DNA of 64,000 nt, taken from contig CAXXSG010000013.1 in NCBI GenBank assembly GCA_963665915.2, forward strand, positions 62,001-126,000. The letters run 5' to 3'. The notes beneath the pieces were generated by a model that was given only the letters and a program-made list of their open reading frames with translations, was not told the origin of the DNA and made no database searches. The stretch comes from JAFGRU01 sp963665915 (GTDB lineage Bacteria; Desulfobacterota; Desulfuromonadia; Desulfuromonadales; JAAYDE01). Shown one piece after another: positions 23,500 to 31,078 of the stretch. The stretch's first letter is position 1. Every line of letters begins with the position of its first letter. The translations under genes and the position numbers were made by a program.

Positions 23500-24288
23500 A
23501 TGACAAAAGAAGCCGTTTGCACTGAAATACGGAAGTTTGTGTCGCGATATCAAAATCTGCAAGCATCGGAGACGAGGTGGCAAACACCTCTGGTCGGTTT
23601 TGCTTCTGCAACCGATCCCATATTTCATAAATTTAAACAAATTGTCACACCCACCCATTCTCTGCCCAGGGATCTGCTGCCCGATGCCGGAACAGTGGTC
23701 GCCTTTTTTCTTCCCTTCGACAAATCCATCGTCAGCAGCAATATCACAGGCCGGTTGGCCTCCCGGGAGTGGGCACAGGCGTACGTGGATACCAATGCCT
23801 TCATCCAGAAGGTGGGACAACATATGATGAATTTTATAGAAAAATCCGGCCACGCCGTGTTCGTTACGCCCCCCACGCATAACTTCGACCCGAAAATTCT
23901 CCTCAGTGACTGGTCCCATCGCCATGTCGCATTTGCCGCCGGGTTGGGCCGCTTCGGCCTGAATAACATGCTGATAACTGAAAAAGGGTGTTGCGGCAGA
24001 ATTGGGAGTTTTGTCACGACGTTAACCATTGAACCTGACAGCCGTCCCGATCGGGAAGCCTGCCTGTTCAAACACAACAACAGCTGCCAACAATGCGTAT
24101 CCCGGTGCGTCAACGATGCACTGTTCACCGGCGAGTTCAATCGTCATAAATGTTACGACATACTTTTGCAAAATGAACAGAAGCATAAAACCCTCGGCAC
24201 GGCCGATGTGTGCGGCAAGTGTCTTGTTGCCATTCCGTGCGCAACCATGGATCCAGTGAAAGCGTTGATAACGCTTTTCAAACCATAG
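23500..24288 (+). CDS. QueG-like 4Fe-4S protein (epoxyqueuosine-reductase related)
   Basis: A 262-residue cytoplasmic iron-sulfur protein. The central LSDWSHRHVAFAAGLGRFGL and the following CCGRIGSFVTTLTIEPD resemble the cobalamin-binding part of QueG/reductive dehalogenase-related proteins. The Cys cluster CLFKHNNSCQQCVSRCVNDAL and CGKCLVAIPC give two 4Fe-4S sites. It lacks the HEAT-repeat end of true QueG and is shorter (about 340 expected), so queuosine synthesis is not assured. GGAAG sets the start at 23500. It stands alone. Confidence 0.75.
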   Translation: MTKEAVCTEIRKFVSRYQNLQASETRWQTPLVGFASATDPIFHKFKQIVTPTHSLPRDLLPDAGTVVAFFLPFDKSIVSSNITGRLASREWAQAYVDTNAFIQKVGQHMMNFIEKSGHAVFVTPPTHNFDPKILLSDWSHRHVAFAAGLGRFGLNNMLITEKGCCGRIGSFVTTLTIEPDSRPDREACLFKHNNSCQQCVSRCVNDALFTGEFNRHKCYDILLQNEQKHKTLGTADVCGKCLVAIPCATMDPVKALITLFKP

Positions 24289-24330
24289 ATAACAAGAAAA
24301 AATTAGAATGACAGGGGAGTGGCTCTGACC

Positions 24331-24723
24331 ATGGGAAAAGTCAAAATCACAATAGATCGCTCAAAAGATTTAACCATCAACACGGCTACGGGTGCTTTGA
24401 GCGTTGATGAGATTCTTTCCGCGGCGAAAGGATATCTTTCTGGTGAACCCACCGGGAAAGTCCTGTGGAACCTTTTGGATGCCGATGGTTCTGATTTGTC
24501 AAATGTGGAACTGCAAAGGCTTCATCAAAGCTTGAGCAAAATTCCCATAGTTTTTTCCAAACGAAGAAAAATTGCTTTTGCCGTATCGCGGGACCTGGGC
24601 TTTGAATTATCGCGCATAGCCAGAACCTATGCCAAGATGGCATCCATTCCTGCAGATTATTATATCGCACGCAGTATTGAAGAAGCCATGTCGTGGCTGG
24701 AGAGTCAAAACAACCCTGAATAA
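24331..24723 (+). CDS. STAS/SpoIIAA-like hypothetical protein
   Basis: A 130-residue soluble protein (MGKVKITIDRSKDLTINTAT...) whose strand-helix order and its ending (YIARSIEEAMSWLESQN) parallel the protein at 11552-12010. AGGGGAG lies upstream; a GTG four codons earlier is an alternative start. Function unknown. The pair suggests this genome carries several members of the family. Confidence 0.65.
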   Translation: MGKVKITIDRSKDLTINTATGALSVDEILSAAKGYLSGEPTGKVLWNLLDADGSDLSNVELQRLHQSLSKIPIVFSKRRKIAFAVSRDLGFELSRIARTYAKMASIPADYYIARSIEEAMSWLESQNNPE

Positions 24724-24817
24724 TCCCCTCCACGCAAAAAACTTGCTTACAACAGCGACACTACCAACTCCCTCATTCAAAAAATCCTGAGAAAATCTAC
24801 GTCACCCAAAAATCGCC

Positions 24818-25729
24818 CTATTTCCTGAGGGCTCGCAGCCCCAGCCAGGAATTGACCGCCAGGGTCAACACGATTATTGCTCCCCCCGCAAAGGTAGCTC
24901 CGGAAGGGATTTCCTCCAGCACCAGCCAGACCCAGACCGGGGCGAGAAAAGTCTCTCCGAGGATGAAGAGGCTGACTTCCGCTGCTGAAAGGAAGCGGGT
25001 TCCGGCCGTCAACAGCACCATGGCCAGCGGCATCTGCACCAGACCCATGATGGCCAGGAAGGTGTAGCTCTGCCAGGACAGGGTGAAGGGGTCGGCAAAC
25101 GGGGACGCCAGAAGGACCATCATCAGGCCGCCGACACCAACTGCTGCCTGGCGATTTACTTCCGGATAGCGGCGCAGCAACGTCAGGTGAGCACCGATAA
25201 TCATCGTGGCAAGAAGCGCCAAGCCATCCCCCAGTGCACAGCCTTGGCCGAGAGAACCGAACACCACCATGAGAACGCCGGTCATAGCGATGCCAATGGC
25301 CGCCAATGTGCGTGGTGGACACTTTTCCCGCAGCCATATCCAGCTGAACAGGGCACTGAAAAGTGGCGAGGCGCTGAGAATGACCACCGCGTTGGCCGTC
25401 GCAGTGAGGGTGAAGGCCAGAACCAGGGAGATGCTGCTACATGCCATTAGCAGGCTGGCCGTCAAAAGAGCCGGAAGTGAGTTTTGCAGTGAAAGGGATG
25501 CCCCGCGGCGAACCTGAATCAGCAGCGCAACCCCGATGGCGGCCGCCATAAAAAGGCCACGCCAGAACGAGACGCTCCAACCGTCGGTGGCACACAGGCG
25601 CACCAGCAAGGCATCGAAACTGACGACGATCACGCCGACCGTGGCCAAGGCAGCTCCGGTACGATACTCCTCCCGACGATTGGTCGGTCGGCAAAAAAGA
25701 GCAGTTATTTTACGGCCGGATAAAGCCAT
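24818..25729 (-). CDS. EamA/DMT-superfamily transporter
   Basis: A 303-residue inner-membrane protein with ten hydrophobic helices in two EamA repeats (about residues 25-150 and 165-295). FWRGLFMAAAIGVALL and SASPLFSALFSWIWLREK mark the first repeat, and AAEVSLFILGETFLAPVWVW the second. DMT members export amino acids, nucleotides or drugs, and the substrate here is unknown. It lies downstream of the NifX-type gene, separated from it by a terminator. Confidence 0.9.
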   Translation of the reverse strand: MALSGRKITALFCRPTNRREEYRTGAALATVGVIVVSFDALLVRLCATDGWSVSFWRGLFMAAAIGVALLIQVRRGASLSLQNSLPALLTASLLMACSSISLVLAFTLTATANAVVILSASPLFSALFSWIWLREKCPPRTLAAIGIAMTGVLMVVFGSLGQGCALGDGLALLATMIIGAHLTLLRRYPEVNRQAAVGVGGLMMVLLASPFADPFTLSWQSYTFLAIMGLVQMPLAMVLLTAGTRFLSAAEVSLFILGETFLAPVWVWLVLEEIPSGATFAGGAIIVLTLAVNSWLGLRALRK

Positions 25730-25818
25730 GTGGTTCCAAAAAGGAAAAACAAATGCCGGAATGCGGCGGATGAGAATTGTTAGCGCAGGATCATACCATC
25801 TTTTTGCGGGGCGTAAAT

Positions 25819-25854
25819 AATAAACCGGCCCGGTTTTATCCGGACCGGTTTATT
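25819..25854 (-). terminator. Terminator after the 3' NifX-like gene
   Basis: Stem AATAAACCGG / CCGGTTTATT; on the minus strand the stem is followed by TTATTATTTAC. It ends the ORP-type cluster transcript ahead of the EamA gene. Confidence 0.7.
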
Positions 25855-25878
25855 GGATGCATTTTTCTGTTAACGGGT

Positions 25879-26217
25879 TTAGTGATCGCAGGCATTTACT
25901 CCCGTTTTCAGTATTCCGGACAGAAAATTTTTGACAATCTCCTCCGGAGAATCGGCTGGGGCACCAACCACCACTTCAATACCGTTTTCAGTGAAAAGAC
26001 TCTGGGCGCGCTGTCCCATTCCTCCGGCAATAATAACGGTCGCCCCCTTTTCGGCCAGCCAGCGCGGCAGCAGGCCGGGTTCATGAGGTGGGGGCACGAC
26101 CTCTTCTCTGCCGAGAATTTTTTTACTTTCCGGGTCGGCATCGATGAGAGCAAATGTCTCACAATGACCAAAGTGAAGCGCCAGACAATCGTTGGCGAGG
26201 GGAATAGCAATCTTCAT
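25879..26217 (-). CDS. NifX/NifB-family (ORP-like) cofactor-binding protein
   Basis: A 112-residue protein of the dinitrogenase iron-molybdenum cofactor family (MKIAIPLANDCLALHFGHCE..., VIIAGGMGQRAQSLFTENGI). These small ribonuclease-H-fold proteins bind or shuttle metal-sulfur clusters; the Desulfovibrio orange protein is the best known. AGGAGG precedes the ATG at 26217. It lies 296 bases downstream of the MinD-like gene, separated by a dispersed repeat. No nitrogenase genes are in the window, so nitrogen fixation need not be involved. Confidence 0.85.
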   Translation of the reverse strand: MKIAIPLANDCLALHFGHCETFALIDADPESKKILGREEVVPPPHEPGLLPRWLAEKGATVIIAGGMGQRAQSLFTENGIEVVVGAPADSPEEIVKNFLSGILKTGVNACDH

Positions 26218-26285
26218 GTTGTAAAACCTCCTGATAATTTTTATTTTTTTAATTTCAAGCTCTGAACAGTGGAGCCAGGGAAAAT

Positions 26286-26489
26286 TCAACCCGGTTTTTT
26301 CATGGGACTTTGTCGCGAAGCCGACAAGTGTGCCTCAGATCAAGCCAGGCACAGTGAAGCGCTCCCGCCTGCCATAGCTGTGCGGCGGACAGGCTGCAGG
26401 CGTACTTGCAGTACGTCGAAGAGCAAGGAGCAAGTACGGTTTGAGAAATTGACAGTTGCAGCAGAAGTTTTCATGAATAATCCAGGTTA
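26286..26489. repeat. MITE-like element with imperfect terminal inverted repeats, long form
   Basis: Left end AACCCGGTTTTTTCATGGGA, right end AGTTTTCATGAATAATCCAG read inward as an imperfect inverted repeat. The centre contains GCAGGCGTACTTGCAGTACG. The same ends occur around 29518-29623, half of the element at 6905-6950, and a relic at about 35060-35090. Confidence 0.65.
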
Positions 26490-26512
26490 CGGTTAAGGGG
26501 TTCAAAAAAATT

Positions 26513-27454
26513 TTAGATAGAGATGCCATGGGAGCCTGCAATCAAACGCAGTTGACTCCAGAGATCTTTTATATCTCCGGCCGAAGGAGCTGATTCAATT
26601 TCAATGACGGCCTTTTCCTGGATCTGGGCCGCTGTAACGGCGCTGTCATAACGGACACGCCCGGCCACCTCAGCACCGGCTTTTCTGGCGCTGTCTTCGA
26701 TTTGTTTGGCCATTTCCGGATTCAAGTCCCATTTATTGACGCAGATTGCGGTGGGTATACCGAAGTGACGGGTCAGCTTTAACACCCTGTCCAGGTCGTG
26801 TTCACCGGAAAGAGTCGGCTCGGTCACCACCAGAACAAGGGAAGCTCCCGTTACCGAAGCAATGACCGGGCAACCGATTCCGGGCGGGCCATCGACGATA
26901 ATCAGGGGAAAATCCTTATCCCGGGCAATGTGGAGTGCTTCACGACGTACGGTGGAAACCAGCTTACCTGAATTTTCAGCGCCGATCCCGAGGCGGGCAT
27001 GGACCATGGGACCTTTCCGGGTCCGGGACACATACCATTCCCCGCAAATCCGCTCCGGAAAGTCGATAGCGTTGGCCGGGCAGAAGTGAACGCATACCCC
27101 GCAGCCTTCGCAATAAGCTTCATCCACCACAAAGCGGGCTTTCCCGTTGCTCCCTTTTTCCTTGACGATTCCCCCATAACGGCAATGATTCAGGCATGCG
27201 CCGCAGGAGATACAGTCTTCCTGGCGAATGACAGCTTCACGACCGGCAGTGAAGGTGTGTTTTTTCAGAATTTCCGGAGTCAGAACCAGATGCAGATCCG
27301 CCGCATCGACATCGCAATCGGCCAGAACCGCTTTTTCAGCCAGAATGGCCAGAGAGGCAGTGATGCTGGTTTTGCCGGTACCCCCTTTGCCGCTGATTAT
27401 GACAATTTCGGAAGGGGCGGTCGCTGCTAAAGGTGTTTTTTCTTTCATGGGCAT
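26513..27454 (-). CDS. MinD-type P-loop ATPase with inserted ferredoxin domain (copy 1)
   Basis: A 313-residue cytoplasmic ATPase. Deviant Walker A SGKGGTGKTSI is at residues 20-30. Two 4Fe-4S clusters are inserted after the first third: CISCGACLNHCRYGG and CEGCGVCVHFCPANA. Walker B-like IIVDGPPGIGCPV follows. It pairs with the paralogue at 27711-28556. In the Desulfovibrio orange-protein complex two such ATPases work together with the NifX-like protein. The ATG overlaps the stop of the FmdB gene (TGATG), so translation is coupled. Confidence 0.92.
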   Translation of the reverse strand: MPMKEKTPLAATAPSEIVIISGKGGTGKTSITASLAILAEKAVLADCDVDAADLHLVLTPEILKKHTFTAGREAVIRQEDCISCGACLNHCRYGGIVKEKGSNGKARFVVDEAYCEGCGVCVHFCPANAIDFPERICGEWYVSRTRKGPMVHARLGIGAENSGKLVSTVRREALHIARDKDFPLIIVDGPPGIGCPVIASVTGASLVLVVTEPTLSGEHDLDRVLKLTRHFGIPTAICVNKWDLNPEMAKQIEDSARKAGAEVAGRVRYDSAVTAAQIQEKAVIEIESAPSAGDIKDLWSQLRLIAGSHGISI

Positions 27455-27708
27455 CAATCCATAGCACGGCTGCCGCAGAGGAGGTCAGACCCGCAGCAGG
27501 TTGCGCCGGAATTAGCAAGAGGACAACCGGTACTGGAGCCTCCTTCGCAAGGGGAACCGCCCTTGAGGATAAACCCGCTGCCTCCGCTGACCTGAAGTTT
27601 GACCTCACTGCGGCACTCGGGGCAATCCCGAATCATTTCATCCTTGATCGACTGGCGGCGCTCGAACTGGTTCCCGCAAGCCGTACATTCATATTCGTAA
27701 GTCGGCAT
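27454..27708 (-). CDS. FmdB-family zinc-ribbon protein
   Basis: An 84-residue protein that begins MPTYEYECTACGNQFERRQS and has the paired CxxC knuckles (CTACG, CPECRS) of the FmdB putative regulatory family. The second half is rich in Gly, Ser and Cys (CEGGSSTGCPLANSGATCCG), which could bind metal. It lies between the two ATPase genes with 2-base and overlapping junctions, so it belongs to the same complex or regulatory unit. Confidence 0.88.
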   Translation of the reverse strand: MPTYEYECTACGNQFERRQSIKDEMIRDCPECRSEVKLQVSGGSGFILKGGSPCEGGSSTGCPLANSGATCCGSDLLCGSRAMD

Positions 27709-27710
27709 TA

Positions 27711-28556
27711 TTATTGGTTCCCTTGTGTCAGGTTGAGAATTGTGGCTTTTAATTCTGTAAAACGGTCGCGATAATCGGGAAGGGCATCGACCATAAGGCT
27801 CCCTCGGGAATAAGCCTCGGCAATGCGCCGATCATCGGGAATTTCGAGGAGAATCGGAACATCCATCTTGCGGCAGAAATCCGCCACGCGATCATCCCCC
27901 ATGCCGGATCGGTTGATGACGACACCAAAAGGAAGTTCCAATTTCTGCACCAGCTCCACGGCCAGTTTGAGATCATGAAGACCAAAAGGTGTCGGTTCGG
28001 TTACCAGAGCGACAAAGTCACAATCACGGATGGTGGCAATGACGGGACAGGAGGTACCCGGAGGTGCGTCGAGAATGATAACCTCTGCATCCTGCGCATG
28101 GTTTTTGACAGCTCTGATCAAAGGCGGGACCAGGGGAACGCCAATATCGAGGCGCCCCTGAACAAGGGAGATCGAACCGCTCTGGCCGATCTCTACGACA
28201 CCGATACGCTCTCCCCTTTCGGTTATCGCTTTCTGGGGGCAAACTTTAGCGCAGCCGCCGCAACCGTGACAGAGTTCCGGGAACACCAGAGGTTTGGTTT
28301 CAAGCGCTACGATAGCATTGAAAGCGCAGATACGACTGCATTCGCCACAGGCATTGCAGAGCTTCTCATCCACCTCCGGGACGGGTATGGTGACGATATC
28401 AGTCTGTTCGACAGAGTGATCGAGAAAAACATGACAGTTCGGCTCTTCTACGTCGCAATCCAGAAGTCGAACCTGAGCTCCCCAAGCTTTGGCGAGGTTC
28501 AGGGAAACCGTTGTTTTTCCAGTCCCCCCTTTTCCCGAGGCAATAGCAATTTTCAT
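27711..28556 (-). CDS. MinD-type P-loop ATPase with inserted ferredoxin domain (copy 2)
   Basis: A 281-residue paralogue of the ATPase at 26513-27454. Walker A is ASGKGGTGKTTVSLNLAKA at residues 6-24. The ferredoxin insert carries CNACGECSRICAFNA and CHGCGGCAKVCPQKA, and VIILDAPPGTSCPV is Walker B-like. It differs from copy 1 in lacking the N-terminal extension. Its start overlaps the TrmO-like gene by four bases. The probable role is ATP-dependent metal-sulfur cluster handling in an ORP-type complex. Confidence 0.92.
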   Translation of the reverse strand: MKIAIASGKGGTGKTTVSLNLAKAWGAQVRLLDCDVEEPNCHVFLDHSVEQTDIVTIPVPEVDEKLCNACGECSRICAFNAIVALETKPLVFPELCHGCGGCAKVCPQKAITERGERIGVVEIGQSGSISLVQGRLDIGVPLVPPLIRAVKNHAQDAEVIILDAPPGTSCPVIATIRDCDFVALVTEPTPFGLHDLKLAVELVQKLELPFGVVINRSGMGDDRVADFCRKMDVPILLEIPDDRRIAEAYSRGSLMVDALPDYRDRFTELKATILNLTQGNQ

Positions 28557-29134
28557 TCAGAAGACCCTTGTTTGTTCGGACCCAGCCGTTTCCCCCGACG
28601 TTCGACTTCTTCATCGTCCAGTTCATCCTGCCAGCCACAACGCGGGTCCTGAACTTTGTCGAATTGTTCGCAGTAAGGTTTGATATCAATAACGGCTGAC
28701 CCGTCGAGAATGTCCATCCCCACAATATGCAGAATGTTGCCTTTCACTTCTTTCAGCTGGACAATGCTGAAACCGATAGGGTTGGGACGACAGGGTGCGC
28801 GTGTGGCAAAAATGCCTCGCTCAACATCCTGGAGAAAAGGCTTGACGATCAATTTTACCGTGGAGGCCTTGTGGAGGTAGAAAAACACGAAAAGGTGGGA
28901 AAAACCGTCCAGATCCTTTAGACCGGGAGCATATTCTTCCAGAATTTCGATGGTTCCTTCGCTCTCGCTATCAAAAACCGGTTGAATCGGAGTCGAATCC
29001 GGATCTTCATAGGGGCTGTGCACATAACCGATCGGTTTGTAATAGATTTGCTCTGCCGAAAATTTTCCATCTCCCTGGTTGGTGAAGAAGGAATCCTGGT
29101 CCGCCGAATTCCATTCCGACTTGTCATCCGCCAT
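28553..29134 (-). CDS. TrmO/TsaA-family protein (tRNA m6t6A37 methyltransferase type)
   Basis: A 193-residue protein with a TsaA-like beta-barrel: YYKPIGYVHSPYEDPDSTPI at the start, GFSHLFVFFYLHKA, and TRAPCRPNPIGFSIVQLKEV, the SAM-binding hallmark. The family methylates t6A37 of tRNA using S-adenosylmethionine, but members also sit in metal-associated operons with unknown roles. Its position between a NifX-like gene and a MinD-type ATPase, with a four-base overlap downstream, suggests a job linked to the cluster. Confidence 0.85.
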   Translation of the reverse strand: MADDKSEWNSADQDSFFTNQGDGKFSAEQIYYKPIGYVHSPYEDPDSTPIQPVFDSESEGTIEILEEYAPGLKDLDGFSHLFVFFYLHKASTVKLIVKPFLQDVERGIFATRAPCRPNPIGFSIVQLKEVKGNILHIVGMDILDGSAVIDIKPYCEQFDKVQDPRCGWQDELDDEEVERRGKRLGPNKQGSSE

Positions 29135-29145
29135 ATTTTTATCCT

Positions 29146-29505
29146 TTACCAGTGTCCCGCCACGTCAGCAGAAGAGGCTTGAGTTAACTTCCCGGCCTTC
29201 AGCTCTTCAAGAGCCTCGGCAACCGTACCTGCCTGGGTATTGTACACGGCAATCCCGGCGGCCGCAAGAACCCGGAAGGCCTTAGGGCCGCAATGCCCCG
29301 AGATGAGGGCTTTGGCACCCAGTTTCACAACCTGTTCGGCGGCCTGGATACCGGCGCCCTGGACGGCATTCAGATTCGGGGAATTGTCCGTGACGTTGAA
29401 AGTTTGGCTGTCCGAATCATAAAGAATCAAATAGGAAGCTCGTCCGAAACGAGGGTCGATCGGTGAATCGAGTGTTTCGCCGGTTGCGGTAACTGATATT
29501 TTCAA
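29146..29505 (-). CDS. NifX/ORP-like protein heading the main cluster operon
   Basis: A 119-residue protein (MKISVTATGETLDSPIDPRF GRA..., followed by ALISGHCGPKAFRVLAAAGI) with the DPRFGRA motif of the dinitrogenase cofactor family. The length matches the Desulfovibrio orange protein (about 118). It is first gene of a five-gene run (NifX-like, TrmO-like, ATPase 2, FmdB, ATPase 1). A -24/-12-like element lies 47-62 bases upstream of its ATG. Confidence 0.87.
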   Translation of the reverse strand: MKISVTATGETLDSPIDPRFGRASYLILYDSDSQTFNVTDNSPNLNAVQGAGIQAAEQVVKLGAKALISGHCGPKAFRVLAAAGIAVYNTQAGTVAEALEELKAGKLTQASSADVAGHW

Positions 29506-29517
29506 AATTTCTCTCCC

Positions 29518-29623
29518 TGCCCGGTATATTCATGAGGCTTTGTCGTGAAACTGCCAAGTGCATGCCATGATCTGGCGTGTAATCGGCGGTTGCAGCAAAA
29601 GTATTCATAAATAATCCGGGTTA
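29518..29623. repeat. MITE-like element, short form
   Basis: Ends CCGGTATATTCATGAGGCTT and AGTATTCATAAATAATCCGG form imperfect inverted termini, as in the element at 26286-26489 but with a shorter centre. It occupies the promoter region of the NifX-like operon. Confidence 0.65.
29552..29567 (-). promoter_or_regulatory. Candidate sigma-54 (-24/-12) promoter
   Basis: Minus-strand TGGCATGCACTTGGCA: GG and GC separated by the correct 10 bases, matching TGGCAC-N5-TTGCA at most positions. It would give a leader of about 35 bases before the ATG at 29505. A sigma-54 activator gene lies in the same cluster. The site is inside a dispersed repeat, so the match could be chance. Confidence 0.4.
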
Positions 29624-29641
29624 AAAGTTGTGGCAGACAAA

Positions 29642-29679
29642 ACAGCCCGGCCTGGAGCCGGAGCTCCAGGCCGGGCTGT
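29642..29679 (-). terminator. Strong terminator after the DUF5320 gene
   Basis: An 18-bp stem beginning ACAGCCCGGCCTGGAGC, followed on the minus strand by TTTTGTCTG. It separates the DUF5320 transcript from the next operon. Confidence 0.85.
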
Positions 29680-29693
29680 CACTGCTCAATCGA

Positions 29694-30044
29694 TTATTCT
29701 ACTTCACCTTTTGTAGATAAAAGCTCATTCAGGCGCTTTTGAATTCTGGTGAGTTCAAATTGAAGCCCTTTTACTTCCTGCTCCAGCGTCTGACTCTCAG
29801 TATTCGGGTCGTAAGCTATTGGTGCGGACGCGTAACTACCCCAACCGCCCCGCATCCCACCGGGCTGGCCGTTGGTTTCGACCCAGTACCGTCGGCCCCG
29901 ACACCAGTTACCGACTCTGGCTCCAAAACCACCCCTTTGGGCCTGATTCATATATCCCGGCGCACCAAAACCGGAGCAGAATCCCGCTCCACGCCCAGTC
30001 CCCGGCCCCGCTCCTATGGGCCCTGTTCGATCTCCACCTGGCAT
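29694..30044 (-). CDS. DUF5320 protein
   Basis: A 116-residue protein starting MPGGDRTGPIGAGPGTGRG, the diagnostic Gly-rich N-terminus of DUF5320, with FCSGFGAPGY and NWCRGRRYWVE in the middle. It ends in a coiled-coil-like helix (EQEVKGLQFELTRIQKRLNELL). Such proteins are regular neighbours of NifX-like and MinD-type genes in anaerobes; the role is unknown. AGGAGGTC sets the second of two adjacent ATGs as the better start. Confidence 0.82.
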   Translation of the reverse strand: MPGGDRTGPIGAGPGTGRGAGFCSGFGAPGYMNQAQRGGFGARVGNWCRGRRYWVETNGQPGGMRGGWGSYASAPIAYDPNTESQTLEQEVKGLQFELTRIQKRLNELLSTKGEVE

Positions 30045-30143
30045 CATGACCTCCTTTTCCTCAAGCTCTCTCTGTCCTGTCTATTTCTATTTAAAAATGC
30101 TCAACATATCAGCGCAAAAACGCGCAAGGTTGAAAAAGGCGTG

Positions 30144-30312
30144 CTAGGAGTCTTTCGGACTAGGATGATCGTAATGAGAAAATGGGAAATCGAGGACAGA
30201 TTTCCGCAAATTTAAGATCGAATAGCAGGGCTATTTGTCGATAATTTGCGGGAATATGGTCCGATTTGCCGATTTCGCAATAGATTCATTCCTAAGTCCG
30301 ACAGGCTCCTAA
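30144..30312. repeat. About 169-bp imperfect palindrome (MITE-like)
   Basis: The left arm from CTAGGAGTCTTTCGGACTAG and the reverse complement of the right arm, from TTAGGAGCCTGTCGGACTTA, align across about 80 bases, including GGAAATC, CCGCAAAT and GATCGAATAG blocks. No protein is encoded. It would fold into a long hairpin. The TAGGAG...GTCGGACT termini look like those of a mobile repeat. Confidence 0.8.
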
Positions 30313-30349
30313 TGAAGGCCTCGCAGCAAAATCTCATGAACAAGCCGGC

Positions 30350-30718
30350 CTAACCCTTCCCCGTGCGGCATCTTTGCCTGCGGCCGCAGCAACCGGGCAT
30401 GGCGTAAGTGGAATCATTCAGAGTGCCGCTCAGCCAAGCCTGGATCACTTCCGGGCTCGGACCTGAAATAAATGGGATAACCTTGATATTGCGCGCAGCG
30501 ACCATACGCTGGACCGGCCTGGAGATCGCCCCGCAAATCAGAACAGAGACCCCCATGTCCTGGAGCTGGAGGGCTTTCCCCGCCGGTTCCCCCGGGCAAA
30601 GATCCGCCTCCGTCATTTCGATAACACGGCCCGAAGCAACCTCCGCCACACAGATTTTCTGGCAGACATCGAAAAGTGGAGAAATCCTTTCATTCCAGAC
30701 CGGCAAAGCCACTTTCAT
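30350..30718 (-). CDS. NifX/ORP-like protein (third copy)
   Basis: A 122-residue family member (MKVALPVWNERISPLFDVCQ... VSVLICGAISRPVQRMVAAR). The ATG at 30718 is preceded by AGGATTG; an upstream in-frame ATG at 30739 lacks a ribosome-binding site. The C-terminal MPGCCGRRQRCRTG is Cys- and Arg-rich and might bind metal. Its promoter region is occupied by the 162-bp repeat copy B. Confidence 0.83.
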   Translation of the reverse strand: MKVALPVWNERISPLFDVCQKICVAEVASGRVIEMTEADLCPGEPAGKALQLQDMGVSVLICGAISRPVQRMVAARNIKVIPFISGPSPEVIQAWLSGTLNDSTYAMPGCCGRRQRCRTGKG

Positions 30719-30750
30719 AATCGCAATCCTAACCTTCATTGTTGGCTAGT

Positions 30751-30913
30751 ACCTGGATCCGTGGGTTAGGGACTGGGGAAGAGTGTAAGTGCTTGGCCTG
30801 AATAAGTATTTCAAAAATCTGAGGCGCACCCATAGGTTCGTCGGTGATTTTTGGGAGGCTTAGGCAGGTCAATGACTTGCGCTATTGCCAAGTCATAACT
30901 CACGGATTCAGGC
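30751..30913. repeat. 162-bp repeat, copy B (inverted relative to 7072-7233)
   Basis: Begins CCTGGATCCGTGGGTTAGGG and runs through CCCATAGGTTCGTCGGTGAT to ACTCACGGATTCAGG. It is the reverse complement of copy A with few differences. It lies between a NifX-like gene and the sigma-54 activator gene. Confidence 0.85.
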
Positions 30914-31078
30914 ATTATAGAATAGCAACGGCCGTACCAGCTCGGCATCCACATTTAAAATGGCCGGAAAAGGCTGTTATTACAGTGGCTTGATTTCTTT
31001 CAGTGTGAGTGCAAGGAGCTGTTTGAGTTGCGATTTTGCGACTCTTGGGACAACGTCGGGTTTCAGGATTGAGACTTA

